Below are positions 44,208 through 52,798 of a stretch of DNA of 64,000 bases, piece by piece. Source of the DNA: UBA4416 sp964543545. GTDB taxonomy: Bacteria > Bacteroidota > Bacteroidia > B-17B0 > Aurantibacillaceae. A model generated the notes under the pieces. It saw nothing but the letters and a program-made list of their open reading frames with translations. It made no database searches and was not told the origin of the DNA. Both the position numbers and the translations under genes were made by a program. Each line of letters begins with the position of its first letter. Position 1 is the first letter of the stretch. Location of the stretch: assembly GCA_964543545.1 (NCBI GenBank), contig CAZIYT010000005.1, positions 372,001-436,000 on the forward strand. Reading direction: 5' to 3'.

Positions 44208-44426
44208 ATGCACAACCCGGAAATTCTGCTTGACCTCGTAAGGGTAAAAATGCCTTTTGGAAAATACGAAGGCAGGATCCTGGCAGACCTTCCTGTTTCT
44301 TACCTCGAATGGTTCCTCCGCAAGGGTGGTTTCCCCCCGGGAAAGCTGGGCATGCAGCTCGCTACCATCTACGAGATCAAATCAAACGGCCTGGATTACC
44401 TGCTGGAGCCTTTGAGGAAGATGTAG
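44208..44426 (+). CDS. DUF3820-family small protein
   Basis: 72 residues. The core MPFGKYEGRILADLPVSYLEW matches the DUF3820 family (putative quorum-sensing-regulated virulence factor group), which resembles a small nucleic-acid-associated module near exonuclease domains. Its ATG directly follows the lepB stop, so it is in the same operon. Function not established. Confidence 0.8.
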   Translation: MHNPEILLDLVRVKMPFGKYEGRILADLPVSYLEWFLRKGGFPPGKLGMQLATIYEIKSNGLDYLLEPLRKM

Positions 44427-44435
44427 CTGTTTCTT

Positions 44436-44510
44436 CCCGCAGATTTCGCAGATCTCACAGATCACCTGGCATCTTTTTTAAAGATCTGCAAAATCTGCGT
44501 AATCCGCGGG
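44436..44510. repeat. GCAGAT-type dispersed palindromic element, copy D
   Basis: The left arm from CCCGCAGATTTCGCAGAT and the right arm (44484-44510) ending AATCTGCGTAATCCGCGGG form an imperfect inverted repeat in 75 bases. It ends 17 bases before the -7 box of the DEAD-box helicase gene, so its right arm overlaps the expected -33 region. Confidence 0.8.
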
Positions 44511-44526
44511 CTACAAAAATTTAACG

Positions 44527-44534
44527 TATCTTTG
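44527..44534 (+). promoter_or_regulatory. Bacteroidota -7 promoter box for the DEAD-box helicase gene
   Basis: TATCTTTG fully matches TAnnTTTG, 15 bases before the ATG at 44550. A TTG at 44532 that would extend the reading frame lies inside this box, which rules it out as the start. Confidence 0.6.
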
Positions 44535-44549
44535 CCGAAAATCAACAGC

Positions 44550-45887
44550 ATGGCAAGTTTCAAAGACCTTAACCTCAACAAACCTTTATTAAATGCATTA
44601 AGCGATATCGGTTTCGAAAATCCGACCCCTATCCAGGAAAAATCCTTTCCGGTAATTATGTCGGGGCGGGATGCTGTGGGAATTGCCCAAACCGGTACAG
44701 GAAAAACCTTTTCCTACTTATTACCCATTCTTCGCCAGCTAACCTATTCGGAACAGCGCGCCCCGCGGGTGCTGATTGTGGTGCCTACCCGGGAACTGGT
44801 GGTGCAGGTGGTAAGCGAAATTGAAAAGCTCGGCAAATACATGCGCGTGAGGCAGCTCGGTGTTTACGGCGCCTCCAATATCAATGTTCAGAAACAGCAG
44901 GTATACGATGGCCTGGATATTTTAGTAGCTACTCCCGGAAGGCTGGTTGACCTGACCTTAAGCAGAACCCTGCAGCTGAGCAGCATTCAAAAGCTGGTGA
45001 TTGATGAAGTAGATGAAATGTTGAATTTAGGATTCCGTGCCCAGCTGGTCAAAATCCTGGACCTCCTTCCTGAAAAGCGCCAGAACCTTATGTTTTCTGC
45101 CACGCTGAATGAAGATGTGGAGATGATGATTGAGAACTATTTCAAAAAACCCGAATACATTGAGCTGATCAGCCGTGGAACACCTTTGGATAAAATCATC
45201 CAACAAGCCTACCATGTTCCTAATTTTTACACGAAGGTCAATTTGCTGGAATTTTTATTACAAACCGAAAAAGAGTTTACCAAGGTATTGCTCTTCGTGA
45301 AGAACAAAAAAATTGCCGACGATATTTACAAGGAGCTGGAAACTGAGTTTGCGGAAGACATCGGCGTGATCCACTCCAATAAATCGCAGCCTCAGCGTTT
45401 CAGTGCCGTAAAGCGCTTTGATGAAGGCTCACACCGCATGCTGATTGCAACGGATGTGATTGCCCGTGGCCTCGATTTGAAAGATGTAACGCATGTCATC
45501 AATTTCGATATGCCGGTAAAGGATCCTAATTCCTATATTCACCGCATTGGCCGTACAGGCCGCGCCGATAAAACCGGCATTGCCATCAGCTTTGTTACCA
45601 AAGCGGAACAGGCCATGCAGAAGGAAGTGGAAGCCCTGATGAATAAAAAAATTCAGCTGCTTGAGCTTCCCGAAGATGTGGAAGTCTCCGAAAACCTGAC
45701 GCAGGATGAAAAGCCGGTGAAGCGCGATAAGAGCCTGAAGAAAATTCCAAAAATTGCCACGCCAACCGGCGCTTTCCATGAAAAGAAAGAGAAAAACAAA
45801 AAAGTAAATATCGGTGGCAAACGCCGTCAGGCAAGCCTGAAGCGATTGGCGGATAAGAGGAACCGTGAGAAAAGCTCAAATAAATAA
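44550..45887 (+). CDS. DEAD-box RNA helicase with DEVD motif II
   Basis: 445 residues from the ATG at 44550. Helicase motifs in order: Q motif NPTPIQEKSFP, motif I AQTGTGKT, Ia PTRELV, motif II DEVDEML (Val in place of Ala), motif III SATL, and motif VI HRIGRTGRADKTG. A basic C-terminal tail rich in Lys and Arg follows from about 385. These enzymes remodel RNA in ribosome assembly or decay, often in cold adaptation. The gene has its own promoter. Confidence 0.93.
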   Translation: MASFKDLNLNKPLLNALSDIGFENPTPIQEKSFPVIMSGRDAVGIAQTGTGKTFSYLLPILRQLTYSEQRAPRVLIVVPTRELVVQVVSEIEKLGKYMRVRQLGVYGASNINVQKQQVYDGLDILVATPGRLVDLTLSRTLQLSSIQKLVIDEVDEMLNLGFRAQLVKILDLLPEKRQNLMFSATLNEDVEMMIENYFKKPEYIELISRGTPLDKIIQQAYHVPNFYTKVNLLEFLLQTEKEFTKVLLFVKNKKIADDIYKELETEFAEDIGVIHSNKSQPQRFSAVKRFDEGSHRMLIATDVIARGLDLKDVTHVINFDMPVKDPNSYIHRIGRTGRADKTGIAISFVTKAEQAMQKEVEALMNKKIQLLELPEDVEVSENLTQDEKPVKRDKSLKKIPKIATPTGAFHEKKEKNKKVNIGGKRRQASLKRLADKRNREKSSNK

Positions 45888-46551
45888 TCCGAAGTGTTTA
45901 GCCTGCCAGGGCAATTGCATCGGCGATTGCTCTTCCCTGGGATGTAATTATTCTGTGAAATTTAAAAAGACATAGATAACGGTCTGCTCACTGCCTTTTA
46001 TATATTGTAGTATTAAAGATACGGCAGGATTCAAAATACGTAGTTATACGTATTGCCATGTGTTATTAAATTTCATAATTTTATTAAAAAAAACAAGCCT
46101 ATGGTAACACCGTACTCCAATGGAATTACTGAAATCAGATTTCACGGTAACCAATAGCACAGCCATTACCTGCCCGGGTTGAGCTCACTCCAACTCCCTC
46201 CAACACGATACCGGAAAAATCTTACTCAAGGTATTTTTTCATTTGTTCGTCTGAATAATACATCGGTTCATTCCATTCTCATCACGCATTTCTAAAAGAA
46301 GTATATTACTCAACAATAATATGCCTCTATCCATCAATCCCTTACCAATAAAGGGATTCAGAGCAACACCCATCAGGCTCAGAGAGTCATGGCTCGGGAT
46401 GAAATCAAAAATGTTAAATATCGCGTTTATTGTTAAAAAAATCACATCAACCTTAATTGATCAAGTCATTTCTATAAAATGGCATGATTGTTAATCAAGG
46501 CTTGATTCTAAATATATAAAACACATCATCTAACCCTTAAAAAAAATTATT
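45888..46551. other. Long intergenic region upstream of the OmpA gene
   Basis: 664 bases without a convincing gene. It holds an imperfect hairpin (CCAGGG at 45906 with CCCTGG at 45935, inner GCAAT/ATTGC) soon after the helicase stop, and an 8-4-8 palindrome at 46035. A 68-codon open frame on the minus strand (46239-46445) has no recognisable features. No consensus -7 box is seen near the OmpA start. Confidence 0.6.
46035..46054. promoter_or_regulatory. AATACGTA/TACGTATT palindrome, possible operator
   Basis: A perfect inverted repeat of eight bases with spacer GTTA. Related ATACG/CGTAT palindromes occur in the next long spacer (52266, 52329 and 52366). Dyads of this size are typical of dimeric regulators such as LuxR/NarL-type proteins; the binding protein is unknown. 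Confidence 0.4.
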
Positions 46552-48024
46552 ATGAAAAAACTAGTCGCACTATTGCTTGTCAGCACTTTGTATATGGGTG
46601 CACAAACAAAAGAGAAAAAAATTGGGATCCAGCTCGGCGGTGGTATTAACCAATCTTATAGTGATCTCGGAAATGGCTTCTTTAATTTCGACAAAGCGCT
46701 TTATGGTTTTGGAAAATTAAACCTGGGATTATACCTGAATAAAAGCTTCGATTTAAATTTAGGGGGTACTTACGGAGAAACAGGTTATTATACCAGCGAC
46801 TCAGCCAAACTAAACATGCTGGGGCGTATGGGCCAGGGACAACTTGCTTTAAAATATAAGTTTGCCAATGGTTATATGCTGAAAGAAACAAGCATTATAC
46901 AACCTTATTTATACATCGGTGGCGGCGCTTCCAATTTTGCAGATGTACCAAGCTACGTGAACCGTATTAAGAACGGAACATTTGCTACTGCCAACGCAGG
47001 GGCCGGCTTCAACATCATGCTTGCCAAAAATGTATACCTCACCTATAACATGGGCTACATCTGGCACAATACCGATCAGCTGGATTTCACCACCAAAGCC
47101 TCGAACGATCAGAGTCTTCAGCACTCCCTTACCTTTGGCTTTAACTTAGGAAAACCAAAAGATGATGATAAGGACGGCATTGCAAATAAGCTGGACAAAT
47201 GCCCCGGAACTCCTGAGGGTGTAGCCGTTGACATCAGCGGTTGCCCACTGGATAAGGACAAGGACGGTATTGCCGATTACCAGGACAAATGCCCGGATGT
47301 AGCGGGTGTGGCAAACTTAAGCGGATGTCCTGATAAGGATAACGACGGCATTACCGATGCTGAGGATCAGTGCCCGGATGTAGCAGGCATTGCCGCATTG
47401 AAAGGATGCCCGGATGCTGACGGGGACGGAATTACAGATGCCAAAGATAAATGCCCTAATGAAAAAGGCTTAGCTAACCTGGATGGATGCCCTGACAGCG
47501 ATGGCGATGGTATTGCCGATAAAGACGATGCCTGCCCTACGATTAAAGGCCTCGCCGCATTCAATGGTTGCATCGACACCGATGGCGACGGCATTGCCGA
47601 CAACCTGGATGCCTGCCCTAAAGTAGCAGGAACAGTAGCGAACAAAGGTTGTCCGGAAGTGAAAAACGAGGTGAAACAGCTCTTCGAAAAAGCCCTAACC
47701 GGTATCCAGTTTGAAAGCGGTAAGGACGTGATCAAAAAATCTTCCTACGGAATTTTAGACCAGGTGGTAAAAGCGATGATCGAAAATCCCGAATACAAAT
47801 TAAAAATTGCAGGACATACGGATAATGCCGGTGACGATGCGAAGAACATGGAGTTATCTCAAAAAAGAGCGGATGCCGTTTCGAAATACTTAACCTCGAA
47901 AGGCGTTGCCCAGACAAGGATCATCAGCTCCAAAGGTTATGGCGAAACCATGCCGGTAGCCGACAATAAAACGGCTGCAGGTAAAGCCAAAAACAGGCGT
48001 GTGGAATTCGTGGTGGAATTCTAA
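46552..48024 (+). CDS. OmpA-family outer-membrane protein with thrombospondin type 3 repeats
   Basis: 490 residues. A signal peptide spans about 1-17. An N-terminal beta-barrel region (20-200) is followed by calcium-binding thrombospondin type 3 repeats at about 202-365, each with a D-x-D-x-D-G-I core and a Cys-Pro pair (for example DKDGIADYQDKCPD). The C-terminal OmpA domain at 380-490 contains IAGHTDNAGDDAKN and the RRVEF end and binds peptidoglycan. It links the outer membrane to the cell wall. A bidirectional terminator follows. Confidence 0.93.
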   Translation: MKKLVALLLVSTLYMGAQTKEKKIGIQLGGGINQSYSDLGNGFFNFDKALYGFGKLNLGLYLNKSFDLNLGGTYGETGYYTSDSAKLNMLGRMGQGQLALKYKFANGYMLKETSIIQPYLYIGGGASNFADVPSYVNRIKNGTFATANAGAGFNIMLAKNVYLTYNMGYIWHNTDQLDFTTKASNDQSLQHSLTFGFNLGKPKDDDKDGIANKLDKCPGTPEGVAVDISGCPLDKDKDGIADYQDKCPDVAGVANLSGCPDKDNDGITDAEDQCPDVAGIAALKGCPDADGDGITDAKDKCPNEKGLANLDGCPDSDGDGIADKDDACPTIKGLAAFNGCIDTDGDGIADNLDACPKVAGTVANKGCPEVKNEVKQLFEKALTGIQFESGKDVIKKSSYGILDQVVKAMIENPEYKLKIAGHTDNAGDDAKNMELSQKRADAVSKYLTSKGVAQTRIISSKGYGETMPVADNKTAAGKAKNRRVEFVVEF

Positions 48025-48045
48025 TCAGTCTCTTACAGGTTATGA

Positions 48046-48079
48046 AAAAGGCCGTCACGATGCATCGTGACGGCCTTTT
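48046..48079. terminator. Bidirectional terminator, perfect 34-base palindrome
   Basis: AAAAGGCCGTCACGA and TCGTGACGGCCTTTT flank TGCA, giving one perfect palindrome. It lies between convergent genes (OmpA and the T9SS cargo protein) and ends in T-runs in both directions. Its core GTCACGATGCATCGTGAC is identical to the palindrome at 28626-28643. Confidence 0.85.
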
Positions 48080-48098
48080 CGGTTTCATTCATTTGAGA

Positions 48099-50426
48099 TT
48101 AATAAATAACTACTTTTCCATTCTGTGTTTCCTTCGTTAAAGGGAATACCAGCTTGTAAAAGTAAATGGCTTTGGGATAAGCACTCAGATCTATGTTCGA
48201 ATGTTCTCCATTCAATGCTTCTTTATAAAGAAGCTTACCTGATGTGTTATAGATTTCAAGCAGCGTTCCTTCCGCAAAATTAACCGGCAACGTAATGCTA
48301 AAATGCCCGTCATTAGGATTTGGATAAACAAGAGCAGTCGCCGTAGTGTGTTTTGTTTCCTCTATCACCAGGGGATTCGCATCCAGGACTGTTACCATTT
48401 TCGAAACATAGGCAAAGCAGTTAGCTTGCCCTGCGGTAAGGCCCACGGTATAGGTACCGGGAAGGCTGTAGGAATGCGCCGGTGGATTCTGACTGTTGTC
48501 CAAAGGACTGTTATCTCCAAAATCCCAGGTATAATCTGCAGTGCCGGAAGACATATTACTTATCTCAAGGCTATCCACAGCGCCTGCAAAAATAGTATCA
48601 CGCAAAAAGACAAATGCCGCGATTATTTGCGGCGGGTCATTTACCGCAACTGTATTGGTAATAACACCGCATGCACTTGTCATATCGGTAATGCTTACGG
48701 AGTAGGTTCCTGCTATTAAGTTAGACGCCGTATCGGCCGACATGGAATTATAAGATGTTTTAATCACAGAGCTTGAGCTGTCATACCAAACATAATCCCA
48801 GGGCCCTGAGCCATTACCTTTGGCAATCGCTTTGCCTGTATTTGAATGATAACAATCGGTTGCAAGAGACGATACCTGTATGGGTTTCCCCATGTGAAGC
48901 AGGAACCTGGCTACGGTGGTGGTATCCTCGATATTAAATACATAAGCGCTTGCTGTTCTGAGATCTGTTATCGTTCCTGTAAGAAGATCTTCCAGTACAA
49001 TGCAAAATCCGGGCGGCATGTGATTCATCGTATCTCCTGTAATGGTATAGGTTCCTGTAGCGCCCACCGTTGTTTTCACGGGAATAGACAGCTCTGAGCT
49101 TAATAAAGGAAATGTATTAATGGACATATCTTTCCCGGAAGAGTCGGCAGAGCTTAAACTTGGAACCTGTGGATTATCACTCAGGTATTTCCTGGCATCT
49201 GCATCTGCATCATAGTAGTAAGTGGCACCTGCATCAAATCGTATATAAGCCTCATCACCATAGCCGTTACCGGATAATTTTAAATTCATGTAATAGCCTG
49301 CGCTTTGGCTGGCCGATCTGTAAACCGCCTGATCAGCAGCGGATTTAATATTTTCATTACAGGATAGAGCAGGTGACGGAGCGTTTGCCTGTATAAAAAA
49401 ACCTTGTGATGACGGAATGATGTTTGATCCGCCATTGGTTCCTACTCCGGCTACCCAGCTCGAATATTGCTGTAATTGCGGGTTCCAGACATAAACGGCA
49501 TTATTGATATTGGTTTTGGTCCACGAGGGTGAGGTCCAATCAATGGATGAAGGATAGGGATTGCCTATCATGACGTAGCCATCGTCTACAGGACCTGTGC
49601 TCGGAGTATAGGTCACCGAAAATGTCTGGGCAAATTTAACGGGCGGACCTGTAACATCAACGGTGAGAGGTGTGGGGCCGATATAGCCCCAATAGCCTGT
49701 GCCGGGGGTGATAGGGTTACTGATGTCCGTGGCGGGTACACTGCCAATGCTGTAGCTTCCGGCGGCGGCTTCATTATAACTGTAAACAGAGACAAAGGGA
49801 AAGCTTGGATAAGCTGAGCCCGGGAAGCCGCTCATGATAAAATTATCTGCCCATTCATTGAGGGTTCTGCCGGTAACAGGCGCACATAAGCTACGCCAGC
49901 CGGTGGTAGCAGATGACAGATACCGTTGCATGGTAATGTTTCCATTAATGTCTCCGAGAATAGGTGCAATACGTGCTGTTCCTGAAGCATCGGAAAGTAA
50001 GGTGAAATTATAGCCTGTTGTTGTTAAGATCCCTGAGCTTACCGTCAGTGTTCCTTTCAGGTTTTGACTATTACTTAACTGGGCACCGGAAGCATTGATC
50101 AACGTCAGGTTTTCGAAATTGGTAGCCGAGCTACCTCCTATAGATTGCAGCGAGCTTCCGTTTAAGGTGACTGTTCCTGTTGTATTCGTATTAATAAATC
50201 CTCCGTTAGGAGCGCTGTTCAGCCAGTTTCCCTGCAGGCTGACAGAGCCATCGTTATCAATACTTCCATCATTGACAAGCGTCGTATTGACAATATTAGC
50301 ATTCGTCCCGTTCACTGTAATAAAAGCCCCGGCTTTTACAACAATCTTGTTTCCATTATTCACGATGCCCTGTGCCTGAAGAAGGCCTGAAGTAAACATC
50401 GCTATAAAAATAATCAGGGTTTTCAT
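48099..50426 (-). CDS. Large secreted protein with PKD-like domain and T9SS type A sorting signal
   Basis: 775 residues. The signal peptide (about 1-18, ending LLQAQ) is followed by a beta-rich N-terminal region. A PKD-like domain near 620-690 has DYTWDFGDNSP and GTYTVGLTA. The last 80 residues (VYPNPNDGHFSITLP, then LEIYNTSGKLLYKEAL) form the type A T9SS C-terminal domain, which directs export and surface anchoring. It is thus probable cargo of the system encoded at 9.7-15.9 kb. Its ligand or adhesive role is not known. The next minus-strand gene lies 27 bases upstream. Confidence 0.9.
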   Translation of the reverse strand: MKTLIIFIAMFTSGLLQAQGIVNNGNKIVVKAGAFITVNGTNANIVNTTLVNDGSIDNDGSVSLQGNWLNSAPNGGFINTNTTGTVTLNGSSLQSIGGSSATNFENLTLINASGAQLSNSQNLKGTLTVSSGILTTTGYNFTLLSDASGTARIAPILGDINGNITMQRYLSSATTGWRSLCAPVTGRTLNEWADNFIMSGFPGSAYPSFPFVSVYSYNEAAAGSYSIGSVPATDISNPITPGTGYWGYIGPTPLTVDVTGPPVKFAQTFSVTYTPSTGPVDDGYVMIGNPYPSSIDWTSPSWTKTNINNAVYVWNPQLQQYSSWVAGVGTNGGSNIIPSSQGFFIQANAPSPALSCNENIKSAADQAVYRSASQSAGYYMNLKLSGNGYGDEAYIRFDAGATYYYDADADARKYLSDNPQVPSLSSADSSGKDMSINTFPLLSSELSIPVKTTVGATGTYTITGDTMNHMPPGFCIVLEDLLTGTITDLRTASAYVFNIEDTTTVARFLLHMGKPIQVSSLATDCYHSNTGKAIAKGNGSGPWDYVWYDSSSSVIKTSYNSMSADTASNLIAGTYSVSITDMTSACGVITNTVAVNDPPQIIAAFVFLRDTIFAGAVDSLEISNMSSGTADYTWDFGDNSPLDNSQNPPAHSYSLPGTYTVGLTAGQANCFAYVSKMVTVLDANPLVIEETKHTTATALVYPNPNDGHFSITLPVNFAEGTLLEIYNTSGKLLYKEALNGEHSNIDLSAYPKAIYFYKLVFPLTKETQNGKVVIY

Positions 50427-50453
50427 TTTTGTATTATTAAATATATCAGCTTG

Positions 50454-51929
50454 CTATTGGATGACTGTCACATCAAAGGTTATGTTCCCGATGGATTTCA
50501 GAACCGTGTCCGTGTTTGTAAAAGCAATAGTGACTGTATTAGCTGCGCTCACCCTGGCCCAGGCAATACTTAAACTTGCAGGCAATGCTGTTCGCGGGCT
50601 TACTATGACTGTGCCATTTACTGTAGCACCGGTTACCGTTACCGTTATTTGCCGTGTGGATATATAATTAAAATTAGTATTGTCGTTAATAGATACGTTA
50701 GTTTTTATAACGCTTGCCAAAACAGTACCACCAGAACCGAGCTTAAAGCTTCCTCCGACATCCAGCTTAGCCTGCGGAGTCGATGTCGCAATTCCAACCA
50801 TCTCGCCGGAAGTAATTCTGATGGCTTCGTTTGTAGGTGCCGTTCCTCCTACCAGGAAGATCATGCTTTTGGTAGCATTGTTGTTTACCAGGTAAAAGTC
50901 CTGGCCTGCCGACAGAAGATAGCCGTCGTTTGCAGCGCCTGTTTCTATCGGGTTACCGGTTTGGTAAACATATCCCGAACCATTTATTCCCAGGTCAACA
51001 AAGTTCGTTGTCTCCGTTCCATTATTAGCTGTTGCCACAATATCGGAGCTCGACTGATTACCGGACGACATATTTCTGATATTGGTTTGTAAATAACTAT
51101 TGATGCTGCCTTTAGCGTATATAGCGTTTACAGAAGTTGTCACTCCCATATCCACGACCAGCTTTTCAGGATTAATCGCATCGAAGGTACTCGTTCCTAC
51201 ACCTAAACTTCCGTTGGGAGTTACGACGCACAATGGCGTTCCGCTTGCATTTCGCCACTCGGTTAAATTAGCGGTTTGTGAGCTTGAATTCGGTTGAATT
51301 CCCAGGGGAATACTTTGGTCTCTTGCAGCCTTCACCAGGACACCGATTCCGGTGCTACCTGCGGAAAAAGCCATAGGCACGCCCGTTTGCCTGTCGCCTG
51401 TAAGAATCGTTCCCCAAAACGATCCCATCTGGAGATTCCTGCCACCACCACCTTGCCAGAACACATCCCCTCCATCACCTCCGATTCTAAAATCTCCTGT
51501 ACCACTTGTATTTGAAAATAAGAGTTGCGACGTCGACCCTACCCTTCTTATTTCAATCGTATCTTTCACCGTTAAACGACTGGATGGGTTGTTGAGGCCA
51601 ACGCCTGTAAAACCGGAGTTGTAGAAAATACCATTAGAAGCCGGTTGCCATTGAACTGTTCCGGAAGATAAAATAGTCCAGGCAGTGCCATTGTAATAAT
51701 AAAAACCTGTGGCTGCATCTGTTTGGTAAACCAACAATCCTGTAGCAGGACTGGCAATAGCGGTGCGCTGGACCTGCGTGAGGCGCGGGGTTAGCATTCC
51801 CTTGGTAGTAGAATATACATCGAGTACAGCTGATGCTGCCGGTGTATTTGTTACATCACTGATTCCTGTATTTTGGGAAAAAGTTTCTACACTGATAAGT
51901 AACATTAAAATGATGGCGAATTTTTTCAT
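50454..51929 (-). CDS. Secreted beta-rich repeat protein of unknown function
   Basis: 491 residues from the ATG at 51927-51929, chosen because MKKFAIILMLLISVETFSQ is a good signal peptide; an upstream ATG at 51986 adds only 19 unlikely residues. The segment SAVLDVYSTTKGMLTPRLT and LLVYQTDAATGFYYYNGTAW is common to many secreted Bacteroidota proteins that look like tail-fibre or collagen-like surface proteins. The remainder is rich in Gly, Asn, Ser and Thr. No C-terminal sorting domain is evident. It probably shares an operon with the T9SS cargo gene downstream. Confidence 0.75.
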   Translation of the reverse strand: MKKFAIILMLLISVETFSQNTGISDVTNTPAASAVLDVYSTTKGMLTPRLTQVQRTAIASPATGLLVYQTDAATGFYYYNGTAWTILSSGTVQWQPASNGIFYNSGFTGVGLNNPSSRLTVKDTIEIRRVGSTSQLLFSNTSGTGDFRIGGDGGDVFWQGGGGRNLQMGSFWGTILTGDRQTGVPMAFSAGSTGIGVLVKAARDQSIPLGIQPNSSSQTANLTEWRNASGTPLCVVTPNGSLGVGTSTFDAINPEKLVVDMGVTTSVNAIYAKGSINSYLQTNIRNMSSGNQSSSDIVATANNGTETTNFVDLGINGSGYVYQTGNPIETGAANDGYLLSAGQDFYLVNNNATKSMIFLVGGTAPTNEAIRITSGEMVGIATSTPQAKLDVGGSFKLGSGGTVLASVIKTNVSINDNTNFNYISTRQITVTVTGATVNGTVIVSPRTALPASLSIAWARVSAANTVTIAFTNTDTVLKSIGNITFDVTVIQ

Positions 51930-52798
51930 GATGTTCTTTATTATTGGCGTTATATTAATAATCATGCCATTATACGAAGCATTCAAAGAAAAACGGCAAT
52001 GACAACTATTTCATCGGCAAACCATATATTATCAAAGTTAAATCCTTTTTTTCACTTCTCAATAATCTTTCCAAAAACGAACGAAGCCTTGTAACCTCAG
52101 TGTTTATCTGTATATCAGGACATCATGGTGTTGACATTATTCTATATTTATTTCGATCAAACCCCAGTAATTATAAGGGAATCGGCTTATCACACTACTG
52201 AAATATCAATTAAAAAAACGAAAAAGAAAATTCTGCTATACGTAATTATTACATTGAAAAATTCAGTATTTATACGCACACCAGATGATCATGATTTTAC
52301 TATTGTATAGTCATCGATCGAAAATTCAGTATTTATACGTGCCCCGATGATCGTAATTCTACTATCGTATATATACGTATAACGGTTTATCATGTTGCTG
52401 AACTATGAATCAAAAAAAGGAAAGGACGTTTCTACAATCGTGTATGCATCACAAAAAATAAAACATCACAGAGTATATCCGAATCATGTTAGATGATTTG
52501 TCAGTCCGCCCCGCAAGCTATTGGAGTAATCGGGAACACTGCCCGATACGACCATACAAAAGGACACGCATTGTCACCCGAAGTGACAAGACCCAACTCC
52601 CAACATGATTCTGATACGTGCTAAATATAATAGCTTACGAATGTATCGCTAAATCAAACCTGTAATTTGTACTTACATGTTAAACAACTTCGTTTAATCG
52701 TGCTTACAAAATAAGCACGATGGCTCTTTCGAAAAGATAGAATCCTGATGACCCGGGCTCAGGCCATACAATCACACTCCGGCGCTGTGCGTTATGGA
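51930..52798. other. Long intergenic region between the secreted-protein gene and polA
   Basis: 869 bases without a convincing gene. It holds a degenerate repeat area (52181-52440), palindromes with ATACG half-sites, a hairpin TTGTCAC/GTGACAA at 52571-52589, a TCGGG/CCCGA hairpin at 52530-52546, and a perfect nine-base-pair hairpin TCGTGCTTA/TAAGCACGA at 52698-52720 that may mark the 3' end of the polA transcript. No tRNA or known riboswitch is seen. Confidence 0.6.
52181..52440. repeat. Degenerate direct repeats with ATACG palindromes
   Basis: GAAAATTCAGTATTTATACG occurs at 52320-52339 and almost identically at 52256-52276, with similar GATGATC...TACTAT(T/C)GTATA text after each (period about 64 bases). 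The outer flanks also resemble each other: a TTATCA...CTGAA...TCAA(T)(T)AAAAAAA pattern at about 52187 and 52386. GTATTTATAC dyads are at 52266 and 52329, and CGTATATATACG at 52366. Confidence 0.65.

Noticed and set aside
44532..44549. TTG at 44532 as the DEAD-box helicase start
   Set aside because: It is part of the -7 promoter box TATCTTTG.
46239..46445. 68-codon frame on the minus strand in the OmpA upstream region
   Set aside because: Composition follows the A/T-rich spacer, with no signal peptide pattern or recognisable motif that I can defend.
52256..52339. Direct repeats as a small CRISPR array
   Set aside because: Only two copies, the text between them is itself similar, and no cas genes are present.
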